Positions 11,480 through 19,022 of a DNA stretch of 64,000 nt are shown here, piece after piece; the first letter of the stretch is position 1; every line of letters starts with the position of its first letter. Under the pieces are notes generated by a model. It saw only the letters and a list, made by a program, of their open reading frames with translations, was not told where the DNA came from and made no database searches. Source of the DNA: Chryseobacterium sp. 7 (lineage in GTDB: Bacteria; Bacteroidota; Bacteroidia; Flavobacteriales; Weeksellaceae); contig NZ_RCCA01000001.1 in the NCBI RefSeq assembly GCF_003663845.1, forward strand, positions 124,001 through 188,000, in the 5' to 3' direction. The position numbers and the translations under genes are program-made.

Positions 11480-12301
11480 ACTACAAAATTATTTTAGATG
11501 AATTGATAAATACTTGCAGCCATATCAAGATCACCTATTAAATCAGAGCTCCAAAACTTTCTGATTTAGAACTTATAGCTTTAAATATTAAAACAGAATA
11601 CAGATCAATAAACTCTGAATTATAATTATTTAGATACATTTTAAAAACAGAACTCAAAGAAAAAATAGAAAGAAGCGTTTATAATAGAAGAAAACGAAAA
11701 ATTTTTTCTTATTTAGAAGAAATACGTAGAGTTTTGAGTGCAAAGTTTTCCGATTTTACAGATGTTTTTATTATTGACTCAACACGGTTGGAAATATGTA
11801 AAATACGTAAAGCGAATCGTAGCGGAATTTGTTCTACAGCAAATATCCGTCCTGAATTTGGATATTGTGCAGCACAAAAAAACGATAAATTACATACTGT
11901 CTTTGACAAAAACGGTGTTTTTCACTCTTTCCATTTTTCATAAATTATTTGAAGGATGTGAAAGAAATTATCAAAAATTGTTTACTAATAGGTGATAGAG
12001 GGTACATCAGCGAAAAATTAAGGGTTGAATTATTCAAACATTAAACCCTCTGTTTCGGTGAGAAAAAAATCAACATGAATTTGTGCCGTTTTCAAAAATA
12101 AAATCTAGAGTTAGAAAAAGCATCGAAACAACTATATCTTAACTGAGCGGACAATTTTTACTGCATATCAATCTAGCAAAAACTTTTGAAGGATTGGTAA
12201 CCAAAATTACCTCCAAAATCACTTCTTTTACCATGGTACAATATCTTAATTTCTTACTATTCAAAAAGAAGTTTAACAAAATAAAAATTAATATATGCTA
12301 A
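11480..12301 (+). pseudogene. IS982-family transposase pseudogene
   Basis: The + strand reads, with several stops and frame changes, PKLSDLELIALNIKTEYRSI, YNRRKRKIFSYLEEIRR, LSAKFSDFTDVFIIDSTRLE with ICKIRKANRS, then GYCAAQK, KLHTVFDKNGVFHSF, CLLIGDRGYIS-like, and TFEGLVTKITSKITSFTMVQ. These are the sequential motifs of IS982 transposases (first Asp in VFIIDS, second in the LLGDxGY region). The open stretch 11734-11943 is its only sizeable frame. It is a dead element remnant; terminal repeats were not identified. Confidence 0.8.
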
Positions 12302-12575
12302 ATGCAGGTATTATAAAGATATTACTACTTTATATCGTTCTAAGTATCTTTACATTGCTAATTAATCTACGAGAAATTGATCAATAGAGGAATTATGATA
12401 AATGTATCTTATAAAAAAGTAGCTAAACACTCCAGAAAATGTTTATTTAATATTGCAAAGGGACTTTAACTACAGATGAGCGTAACTTAACATTTTTTAT
12501 TTCACTTTTGACAGTAAAATTGCACATCATAATAGGTTATAGTATTTCTTTGTAAAAATTTAAAAAAGTAGATTT
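12302..12575. other. Gap before the lipoprotein gene
   Basis: About 270 bp with no recognised gene. It should contain the promoter for the gene at 12576, but no convincing TAnnTTTG element was found. Confidence 0.4.
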
Positions 12576-12992
12576 ATGAAACAGTATTTATTATACGTTT
12601 TGGGACTATTTGTCTTATATTCATGTTCCACGGATGACGAAAAATATGTCGAGAAATTAAGCTATGCCTCTATCTCAAAACAAAGAAATACATTAGCAAA
12701 AATGTCTTCTATAACAGGTGAGTGGAAATTCTATTTTACGTCTATGGGTAACCCTATTAATGAAAATTCTTTTTTAAAAATTAATTCTGATAATTTATAT
12801 TTAAAGACTGATAAATATGATTTTTCTTCGAGTGATTTTCAGAGTATTGATGATGGGGCTATAATTGTGAAAAATAATAATGAGGAATTTAAAATTTTTA
12901 TTGCAGAACCTACACTACATACTCCTTATTATTTAGTTTATATAACTAGGGGAAATTCACTACCTGATACTTTTTTTGCTGAAAAGAAATAG
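12576..12992 (+). CDS. Small lipoprotein, family paralogous to 16558
   Basis: This 138-residue lipoprotein has a type II signal peptide MKQYLLYVLGLFVLYSC with lipidation at C17. The mature part shares with the 16558 product the order G-x-WK, TSMGxP, FLxI, LKTDKYxFxS, IIVK, EPTxxTPY, YI and DTFxA-K, a compact beta-rich-looking domain of about 95 residues. I do not recognise the family; function is unknown and an envelope location is inferred. It is one of four copies, or remnants of copies, within 6.5 kb. It is intact and AT-rich, and the next gene downstream (13176) is another lipoprotein. Confidence 0.75.
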   Translation: MKQYLLYVLGLFVLYSCSTDDEKYVEKLSYASISKQRNTLAKMSSITGEWKFYFTSMGNPINENSFLKINSDNLYLKTDKYDFSSSDFQSIDDGAIIVKNNNEEFKIFIAEPTLHTPYYLVYITRGNSLPDTFFAEKK

Positions 12993-13175
12993 GTTTAGAT
13001 CGAAAAACTATGTTTTAGTAATAAAGCTTTCTCCTACGTTTTAAAACAATAGAAAAAATAGCATAGACATGTATCCTACTCCTATAAAAGAAATGGTGGT
13101 AACTTATAATGTCTCGTCAAATAAACTATAAATACAAGTAAATAAAAAATTAATTTATATAATACATAAAATAAA

Positions 13176-13652
13176 ATGAGAAATTATCTATTATTATTCG
13201 CTACAGCAGGCACAATGATGCTTTCGAGTTGTACCTACTCAGAAAATGAAACTCCGGTAGTTTCAGCAGTTGAAGATTCTTTTGAAAATATCAAACTTGA
13301 ATTTTCTGGGTCAGAAAACTTTACAATTAAAAATCCAAAATTGAAAGTGAAATTATATGGAGTAGACGGAACACTTCAACATATTCCGGCAACCTTAATT
13401 ACAGAAAAAGAATATGAGCAGAAGTCTGTACCGTTTACCATTGATCTTCCAGTGCCTAAAGATGCTGCTAGCAAGATCAATCCAAAACCTACAGGACCTG
13501 TAAGATATTACATAACAACAAGTTGGGATTCTGACGGAAATGGAGAAGCCAATGATACAGGAGATATATTGATTGATTACGACAAAAAGTTTCCCAATGT
13601 AACGCTAGGAAGCGAACCTCAAAAAGTATATTTAAAAGTATCGAATGAATAG
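13176..13652 (+). CDS. Small lipoprotein with YbaY/pilotin-like repeat pattern
   Basis: This 158-residue product has a lipoprotein signal peptide (MRNYLLLFATAGTMMLSSC, C19). The mature region contains LKVKLYGVDGTLQHIPATLI, VPFTIDLPVP and RYYITTSWDSDGNGEANDTG. That layout (small-molecule-like opening strand, PFxIDLPVP, YxIxxxWDxDGNG) reminds me of YbaY/type III pilotin-like lipoproteins, but this is a weak resemblance. The WDSDGNGEANDTGD stretch could bind calcium. It follows the 12576 lipoprotein after 183 bp and may not be co-transcribed. Function is unknown; outer-membrane or periplasmic exposure is inferred. Confidence 0.7.
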   Translation: MRNYLLLFATAGTMMLSSCTYSENETPVVSAVEDSFENIKLEFSGSENFTIKNPKLKVKLYGVDGTLQHIPATLITEKEYEQKSVPFTIDLPVPKDAASKINPKPTGPVRYYITTSWDSDGNGEANDTGDILIDYDKKFPNVTLGSEPQKVYLKVSNE

Positions 13653-13742
13653 TCCTAGATAGAATAGTAGTTACAGATTGAAAAATATACTAATATTTAT
13701 AATATAGTTGTAGGGTTACCTCTACAACTATATTTGTTTTTA

Positions 13743-14048
13743 TAGGTTCTTTTTTTTACACTATTCTGTTGGTGCCTTGGTTCAGGTGTTTTCATATAAC
13801 ATGATCAACATGGTTTTTTGGTATTATAAATTGCAATGCAACCTTCTACCATTAACTTCATTGTTAGTATATTAACTTAATAGTCTTCTAGTATAGACTC
13901 TTATTTAATTATACCATTTATCCCCTCTGCAATTTTGTTGATATACGGATCGTAACTCTCGGTCATTGAAGTTCTAATGTTTTTATTTTCCAATATTTTC
14001 TGATAATTCAAACTGCAATACTACGCCCCTGTCAGAATGATGAGATTA
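13743..14048 (-). pseudogene. IS3-family OrfB C-terminal remnant (minus strand)
   Basis: The minus strand reads HHSDRG then YCSLNYQKILENKNIRTSMT, ESYDPYINKIAEGINGIIK, an in-frame stop, TMKLMVEGCIAIYNTKKP and YMKTPEPRHQQN. This is the C-terminal third of an IS3-family integrase-domain transposase (HSDRGxQY ... SMTxxxxPYxNAxAExINGxLK ... IxxYNxxRPH). The catalytic Glu position is present as AEGING. It ends abruptly at about 14048 where a different, oppositely oriented IS3 remnant begins. Confidence 0.75.
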
Positions 14049-14083
14049 GCTTGCCTTATATATTATTTGCTTCATAGCCATAT

Positions 14084-14269
14084 GTGCGTAACTATGGTAT
14101 TTGCAGAGCAATACTGTATAACTTGCGTAAAAAGTACGGAGGAATGGAAGCTAGTGAAATGAAGAAAGCAAAGGAACTGGAAGCAGAAAACACATCCTTA
14201 AAGCGGATGTATGCTAATTTAGTCATGGAATTGGCTGTAGTCAAGTATATTATAGAAAAAAAGCTCTAA
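14084..14269 (+). pseudogene. IS3-family OrfA, C-terminal part
   Basis: 61 codons reading RNYGICRAILYNLRKKYGG, KKAKELEAENTSLKRMYANL and AVVKYIIEKKL. This is the HTH C-terminus plus leucine zipper of IS3 OrfA (YGIxxxTxYNWxxKYGG ... LEAENxxLKRMYADLxLxxxxLKxIIEKKL). The N-terminal half of the HTH is missing or unrecognisable; a stop lies just upstream (TAG at 14075-14077). Confidence 0.8.
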
Positions 14270-15005
14270 AGCCTTGCCACAAGAGGAATATGGTTGAGCA
14301 GCTTCGTATAGAATATCCTCAATCTGTGAACAAGGCATGTCGTATTATTAAAATGAGCCGTTGTATACTTCATTATAAATCTATAAAAGACGACAATTTT
14401 CTCATTACAGCTTTGAGGACATTCGCCGAAAAACACCCACGTGAGAGGTTTTGGAAGCTATGCTAGACTTAGAAATATAAATCATAAAAACTTTATAGGA
14501 TCTATAAAAGTATAGGACTCGCAATGAGAAGAAAATATTAAAAGAGAGAAAAGAAGCCACTAGTAATGCAATCAAAATTTACTCAATCTTGGAATATAAC
14601 TTTACTAGTAATGTCTTGGAGAATGGTCGTAAATTCAGAAGTTTCAATATAATTGATGACTATAACAGAGAAGTACTCTTTATTGAAGTTGATTACAGCC
14701 TATAAAACAGCCGAGTTGTTTGGGTGCTTAATGATCTGATAAGCAGATATGGAAAGCCTCAAAGTATTTGTAAATATAATGGTCTAGAGCTTATTGTAGG
14801 ATTGATGCCCCATTGGAGTAAGACCAATAGTATTACCTTTCAATATATAAAGCCTGGAAAAACCAATGCAAAATGGATATATAGAAAGATTTAACAGGAC
14901 TTATCGGGAGAGTGTGCTTAATTCATATATATTTCAATCATTAGCAGGATTGTCGCCTGTGAAATACAGAGAAATAGAAAAACAGAAAATTGCTGTTTTA
15001 AACTA
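14270..15005 (+). pseudogene. IS3-family OrfB transposase pseudogene
   Basis: After OrfA the + strand continues MVEQLRIEYPQSVNKACRII, the N-terminal HTH of OrfB. It then reads, in changing frames, [74 protein letters not shown] and YIERFNRTYRESVLNSYIF. These are the ordered motifs of the rve/DDE domain, with the third catalytic Glu in YIERFNRTYRE. Many stops and frameshifts show it is dead. Confidence 0.8.
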
Positions 15006-15077
15006 AATGAAAATAAAATTTTCGTACAATATGTAAAATTGTATAATTTTAAATCACATTAAAAAGAGAAGCCTACA

Positions 15078-15978
15078 CAACAGTATTACATAAAATTATC
15101 TCCGAAATTTTCTCAAATAATTACTATAAAATAATAAATATAAAGAATTTATTTTAGAATTTCTTGACAAATGAAATTTGTCATTTTATTCGACATCATG
15201 GTCATTTTAATTGCGATATATGTAATTATATCATCTTCTTTGCATGGTAAATATTTACGCGAAATGACTTCGGTTTTTATAGAATATATTTTAAGTAAAT
15301 ATGATGAACATATTTGGGATATAATAAAACTCATTAATTTAGAAAATATTATACTGATGTATTATAAAAAAATTATAACAATATTAATAATCTTTAAAAA
15401 AGTTATCTATATTCAATAAAGGTAATAGATTCGAATTAATGTTGTATATCATTAGCAAAAAATGGATAGTTAATAACACAAATTTGGATTCATTTTAAGC
15501 GAAAATTAATTTCTTTAAATGGAAAAATCAGTATACAATCTGATGTCGTATCTAAAATTTACACATGAGTTTCCAGGGTTCCATGCAAAATAATCTTTTC
15601 ATATTAAATTTGGTATCCCTACAAGTTTTGTCATGGCTACCCTGGTTACTTTAATTTGTAAAATTGACTTATGAATTTGTATTATTAAAAACATAATAAT
15701 CTTATAATTGTGAGTAAATTAAGATAAGTAATCTTAATTTATTGACATTTTGATAAAGTAATTTATAATCTACACTATATTTTTGTAATTTGATATAAAG
15801 TTAATCATTTTCGTTATATGTGGAACTTATGATAGTTTTTAATACGATCTTATGTTTTGGAGTTTATTTTAACTTATAAATTGTTTCTTTTTCATAATAT
15901 ATACTGTTAAATTCAAACTTTTTGTCTAAATTCTAGTCGTATTATTTACGGGAGTTTACACAAGTAATCTGATTATAT
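15078..15978. other. Non-coding AT-rich gap
   Basis: About 900 bp. Two mutually antisense open frames (15149-15334 minus, 15171-15419 plus) are low-complexity and lack family features. A short perfect inverted repeat TGACAAAT/ATTTGTCA followed by TTTTATT (about 15164-15190) could be a weak terminator. Nothing else was recognised. Confidence 0.45.
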
Positions 15979-16376
15979 CCTAAAACTTAAAAGTATTTTA
16001 TCAATACAAGCTCCGATTCAGGGTAAGTGGAAAATGGAATGAACATCTATGGGAGAAGTAGTTGAGGGAGATTTCTTTTTAAACAGTATTGGAAATACTT
16101 TACATTTGAAGACTGACAAATATAATTTTACTTCAAATAATTTTGAACGCGGAGAGAATGATGGAGACATTATAGTAAAAACTAATAATCAAACCGTTTA
16201 TCTAGGAATTTCTTTAAAAGACCAACTCAATCTTATCGGAACAATTTGTCTCTGGAATTTTTCTCAAGACTGTAAAACTACAGAAGTGGGTTATGAATTA
16301 TTACCGGAATACCACAGACAGGGAATTATGTGCGAAGCTTTGAAAGTTTTGAATTTCGGCTTTAATGAATTGAATA
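15979..16376 (+). pseudogene. Chimeric fragment: lipoprotein segment fused to GNAT segment
   Basis: Bases 15979-16182 closely duplicate the interior of the 16558 lipoprotein gene, with a TGG-to-TGA stop at about 16036-16038 (GKWKME-stop). Bases 16183-16376 duplicate, in reverse orientation, about 8596-8787 of the GNAT pseudogene (QTVYLGISLKDQLNLIG ... EYHRQGIMCEALK). The join leaves an open frame from 16049 to 16417, which switches from lipoprotein to acetyltransferase at about residue 47 and runs on into the dispersed repeat. It has no signal peptide and no complete domain, so it is presumably non-functional. Confidence 0.8.
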
Positions 16377-16490
16377 TATTAGAAAAAAATATTGTGCTGG
16401 TTTATAAACTGTATTAGGTTAGATATTTTTAAGTAAATAAACTATCCCAAGCCGTTTTATTAACCCATAACTTCAACTTGACATCTTTAT
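16375..16490 (-). repeat. Dispersed repeat, copy 3
   Basis: Inverted copy of 8081-8205 (highly similar, including TTTATTTACTTAAAAATATC and CTAATATATTCAAT on the minus strand). It forms the upstream region of the intact lipoprotein gene at 16558, and its distal end is joined to the GNAT fragment through shared ATTGAAT. Confidence 0.8.
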
Positions 16491-16557
16491 TGTTAGGTTT
16501 ATCATTTTAAATTTTTATTAATATCAAGTATTCTTTTCTTTACATAAATTTTTTTTT

Positions 16558-16971
16558 ATGAAACAACACTTGTTATGTGCAGTTGCACTTATTGCTTTAT
16601 CTTCATGTTCAAGAGAAGATGAAATGTCTAACACTTTAACATCTGATTCTACCCTAAGTCGTAAAAATGTTTTATCAAAACAAGCTCCGATTCAGGGTAA
16701 GTGGAAAATGGAATGGACATCTATGGGAGAACCAGTTGAGGGAGATTTCTTTTTAGACATTATTGGAAATACTTTACATTTAAAGACTGATAAATATAAT
16801 TTTACTTCAAATAATTTTGAACGCGGAGAGAATGATGGAGATATTATAGTAAAAAGTGATACATCAGATTTTACTATAACTATTGTAGAGCCAACAATCA
16901 ATACTCCTTACCATGTAATTTACATAAGTAATGGCTTTGGTTACGATACTTTTATTGCTTCAAAAGAATAG
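16558..16971 (+). CDS. Small lipoprotein, founder-like copy of the duplicated family
   Basis: This 137-residue product has a lipoprotein signal peptide MKQHLLCAVALIALSSC (C17) and a 95-residue mature domain beginning GKWKMEWTSMGEPVEG. It then shows LHLKTDKYNFTSNNFE, DGDIIVK and EPTINTPYHVIYIS, ending YDTFIASKE. It is clearly paralogous to 12576 and is the apparent source of the pseudogene copies at 10420 and 15979. The upstream region (16375-16557) is duplicated with it elsewhere. No recognised family; a lipocalin-like or stress-related envelope role would be speculation. It ends about 500 bp before the integrase gene on the other strand. Confidence 0.75.
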   Translation: MKQHLLCAVALIALSSCSREDEMSNTLTSDSTLSRKNVLSKQAPIQGKWKMEWTSMGEPVEGDFFLDIIGNTLHLKTDKYNFTSNNFERGENDGDIIVKSDTSDFTITIVEPTINTPYHVIYISNGFGYDTFIASKE

Positions 16972-17426
16972 GAGTATAAGGAATAGAACAATCTTTTGAT
17001 CTGCTAAAGTTCTTTTATAAGTTTTGAAAATTCAAATAAAAAATTTGAATTAAGTAAAAAATAATATAGTTAAATCTATCTTAATTTTTTACTACCTTTT
17101 TATCACATAACTGCTAAAATATCTAGTTTTTTTATAAATTGATTTTAGGTTGGCTTCTTCAAAATAACTAATCTTCACATGGTTGCAGAGTAGGTTTTTT
17201 AAAGATCTGAAAGAGATTACTAATTCAACGCACCATAATCCTTTTCCTTTTTTTAAGTATGAGGTAGAGAAGATTTTTCCATCTAAATAATATAGCTTCC
17301 ATCGTTTTTGAGAGGTAAATTAGCTTTCGTTTGTTTATAAGAGCAAAATTATTTTTTATAAGCTTACAAATTAAAAGATTGATAATTAAATATGTACTTT
17401 ATTAAGTCTTCATAGAATAGACTTTC
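16972..17426. other. Gap between lipoprotein and integrase genes
   Basis: About 455 bp, both neighbours convergent. No gene recognised; only the terminator hairpin at its right edge is evident. Confidence 0.45.
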
Positions 17427-17469
17427 AATAAAAGAGGAAATAGGTTTTAAAACCGTTTCCTCTTTTATT
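17427..17469. terminator. Bidirectional terminator after the integrase gene
   Basis: Perfect 14-bp stem AATAAAAGAGGAAA (17427-17440) / TTTCCTCTTTTATT (17456-17469) with a 15-nt loop, located 10 bp beyond the integrase stop. The A/T ends of the stem supply a U-tract in either direction. Confidence 0.75.
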
Positions 17470-17479
17470 AAAATATTCA

Positions 17480-18718
17480 CTAAAAATTCACTAAAAATTT
17501 ACTTTCAGTTTCCTTTATATGTTCAGCGAAAATTTCCATATCTCTACTGATTTTTTCTGTTGTTATTTTCGCATAAATCTGAGTAGTCCGTATCTCTTTA
17601 TGTCCCAGCATCTTACTTACACTTTCCAATGAAACACCTTTCGATAAAGCTAAGGTTGCAAAAGTATGACGAGATATGTGAAATGTCAAATGCTTTTCTA
17701 AGCAACAAATTCCTGAAATTTCTTTTAAATGACGATTGATTGTCAGGTTAGTCTTCACAGGAAGCACTCTTCCATTTTTAAATAATTGATGTTGATATTT
17801 TTCTAGTATTTTCTTTGGTATTTCCATCATTGGTATAAAATAATCTACATCAGTTTTCTCACGTTTTCCATTAATCCACTCTTGTCCGACAGTAGATAAA
17901 TTAATTTTCTCTTTAGATAATTGAAAGACATCGATGTAAGATAAACCCGTAAAACAGCAAAAAATGAAAACATCTCTTGTCTCTTCTAGTTTTTTACTTA
18001 ATTTCCAATTCATTAGAACTTCGATTTCATTTTGAGTAAGGTAGCCGCGTTTAGATTGCTCATCTTCAATTGCATAACTAGCAAATGGGTTTCTAGAAAT
18101 TCTTTCGTTTTTACATGCTATCTCCAGTATTCCTTTTAGGAGAATTAAATACTGTGCTATGGTACTTTGCTTATTTTTACGAACTGTCAATAGATAAATT
18201 TCGAAGGCCCGGATAAACCGATAATTAATTTCACGAAGAGATATATCAGAAATATGCAGTTTTTCGGACAGAAATTCCGACAATCTTTTCCTAAGATAGC
18301 AATATCGGCGATAAGTTGCTTTAACTATTTTTTTACCAACAAGCTCCAATTGTTCTTCTATGTGGTCATCAAAGGCTTTTAAAAGAGTGTATTGGTTACT
18401 GTCGATCCCAAGAAAAATATTCTTAACCTTTTCTGCAGAAACTGAATTATCCTTTCCCTGAATCTCCCTATAAATTTCGTATATTCTTGCCTTAGTTGTC
18501 TCAAGAAGACTATTGACTTCTGATGAGTCGACACTTTTTCCTATTGCTTTTCCATCTTCAACGTTCCAAAGCTTTGGGTCAATGTGCTTTTTCATTCCAA
18601 AACGGGATTCTTTGCCATCAATTGTTATCCGGCAATAAATTGGGACTGATCCATCTTTTTTTTGCTTGTCTCTTTTTAAGTAGAAAAGGACTTTAAATGT
18701 ACTCCTCATAAGCTTCAT
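17480..18718 (-). CDS. Bacteroidota-type tyrosine recombinase/integrase
   Basis: This 412-residue site-specific recombinase has an arm-binding domain (about 1-95, FKVLFYLKRDKQKKDGSVPI), a SAM-like core-binding domain (about 110-210) and a catalytic domain (about 225-400). Catalytic residues seen are K288 (KTD), H347-x-x-R350 (HISRH), H373 (LGHKE) and nucleophile Y382 (TTQIYAKI). The position of the first catalytic Arg is S260 (CCFTGLSYID). The same substitution is known in IntDOT and relatives, so it does not imply inactivity. The gene stands alone at the junction between decayed accessory DNA and core genes, suggesting it once mobilised an island here. No tRNA gene is visible nearby, and no att repeats were identified. 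Confidence 0.92.
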   Translation of the reverse strand: MKLMRSTFKVLFYLKRDKQKKDGSVPIYCRITIDGKESRFGMKKHIDPKLWNVEDGKAIGKSVDSSEVNSLLETTKARIYEIYREIQGKDNSVSAEKVKNIFLGIDSNQYTLLKAFDDHIEEQLELVGKKIVKATYRRYCYLRKRLSEFLSEKLHISDISLREINYRFIRAFEIYLLTVRKNKQSTIAQYLILLKGILEIACKNERISRNPFASYAIEDEQSKRGYLTQNEIEVLMNWKLSKKLEETRDVFIFCCFTGLSYIDVFQLSKEKINLSTVGQEWINGKREKTDVDYFIPMMEIPKKILEKYQHQLFKNGRVLPVKTNLTINRHLKEISGICCLEKHLTFHISRHTFATLALSKGVSLESVSKMLGHKEIRTTQIYAKITTEKISRDMEIFAEHIKETESKFLVNF

Positions 18719-19022
18719 TTTTATTGTTCTAAAATTATATTTAACCTATAAAAGTGAGCGGTCTGTATGTTGGACAATAGCAACCTATCTTAAGCCAAAT
18801 AAAGCCATTTTTAAGGGCTTTTGTGTCTCCCTTTTGTCTGCATAAAAAAGGGGTACGATTTAGAGCGCAATCTTTGACGTCAAATGGTGATTTTATGTCA
18901 TATTTTGTCTAAGACTAATCTCTAAAAATTCATCTATATGTTGATGATTTCCTTATTTTGTCGCAAAATGTCTGCATAATGAGGTATTATTTCGTATTTT
19001 TGCGCCAAATTTACAAAACTAT
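18719..19022. other. Divergent promoter region, integrase / ABC-F
   Basis: A 304-bp region between two divergent genes. It contains the -7 element described for the ABC-F gene and, probably, the integrase promoter. Because integrases of this type often lie next to their attachment site, an att site may lie here, but no repeat was found to support it. Confidence 0.4.
18995..19002 (+). promoter_or_regulatory. Flavobacterial -7 element (TATTTTTG) for the ABC-F gene
   Basis: TATTTTTG matches the TAnnTTTG consensus of Bacteroidota sigma factor promoters and lies 20 bp before the ATG. A clean -33 TTG at the usual spacing is lacking (CTG at about 18972). Confidence 0.5.

Larger units (their letters stand above)
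14049..15077 (+). mobile_element. Decayed IS3-type element lacking its left end
   Basis: Contains OrfA (from about 14072) and OrfB remnants and ends with the right inverted repeat TTAAAAAGAGAAGCCTACA (15059-15077), the same family of ends as the MITE-like element at 8003-8080. The left inverted repeat was not found, so the element was truncated where it meets the IS3 remnant on the other strand. Confidence 0.65.

Noticed and set aside
13741..13762. TATAGGTTCTTTTTTTTACAC as left inverted repeat of the IS3 element ending at 15077
   Set aside because: Resemblance to TGTAGGCTTCTCTTTTTAA is only partial, and the intervening DNA belongs to another IS3 remnant on the other strand.
15149..15419. Two overlapping antisense small frames in the AT-rich gap
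   Set aside because: Both are low-complexity (Ile/Lys/Tyr-rich), antisense to each other, and without signal peptide or family features beyond hydrophobicity expected from AT-rich DNA.
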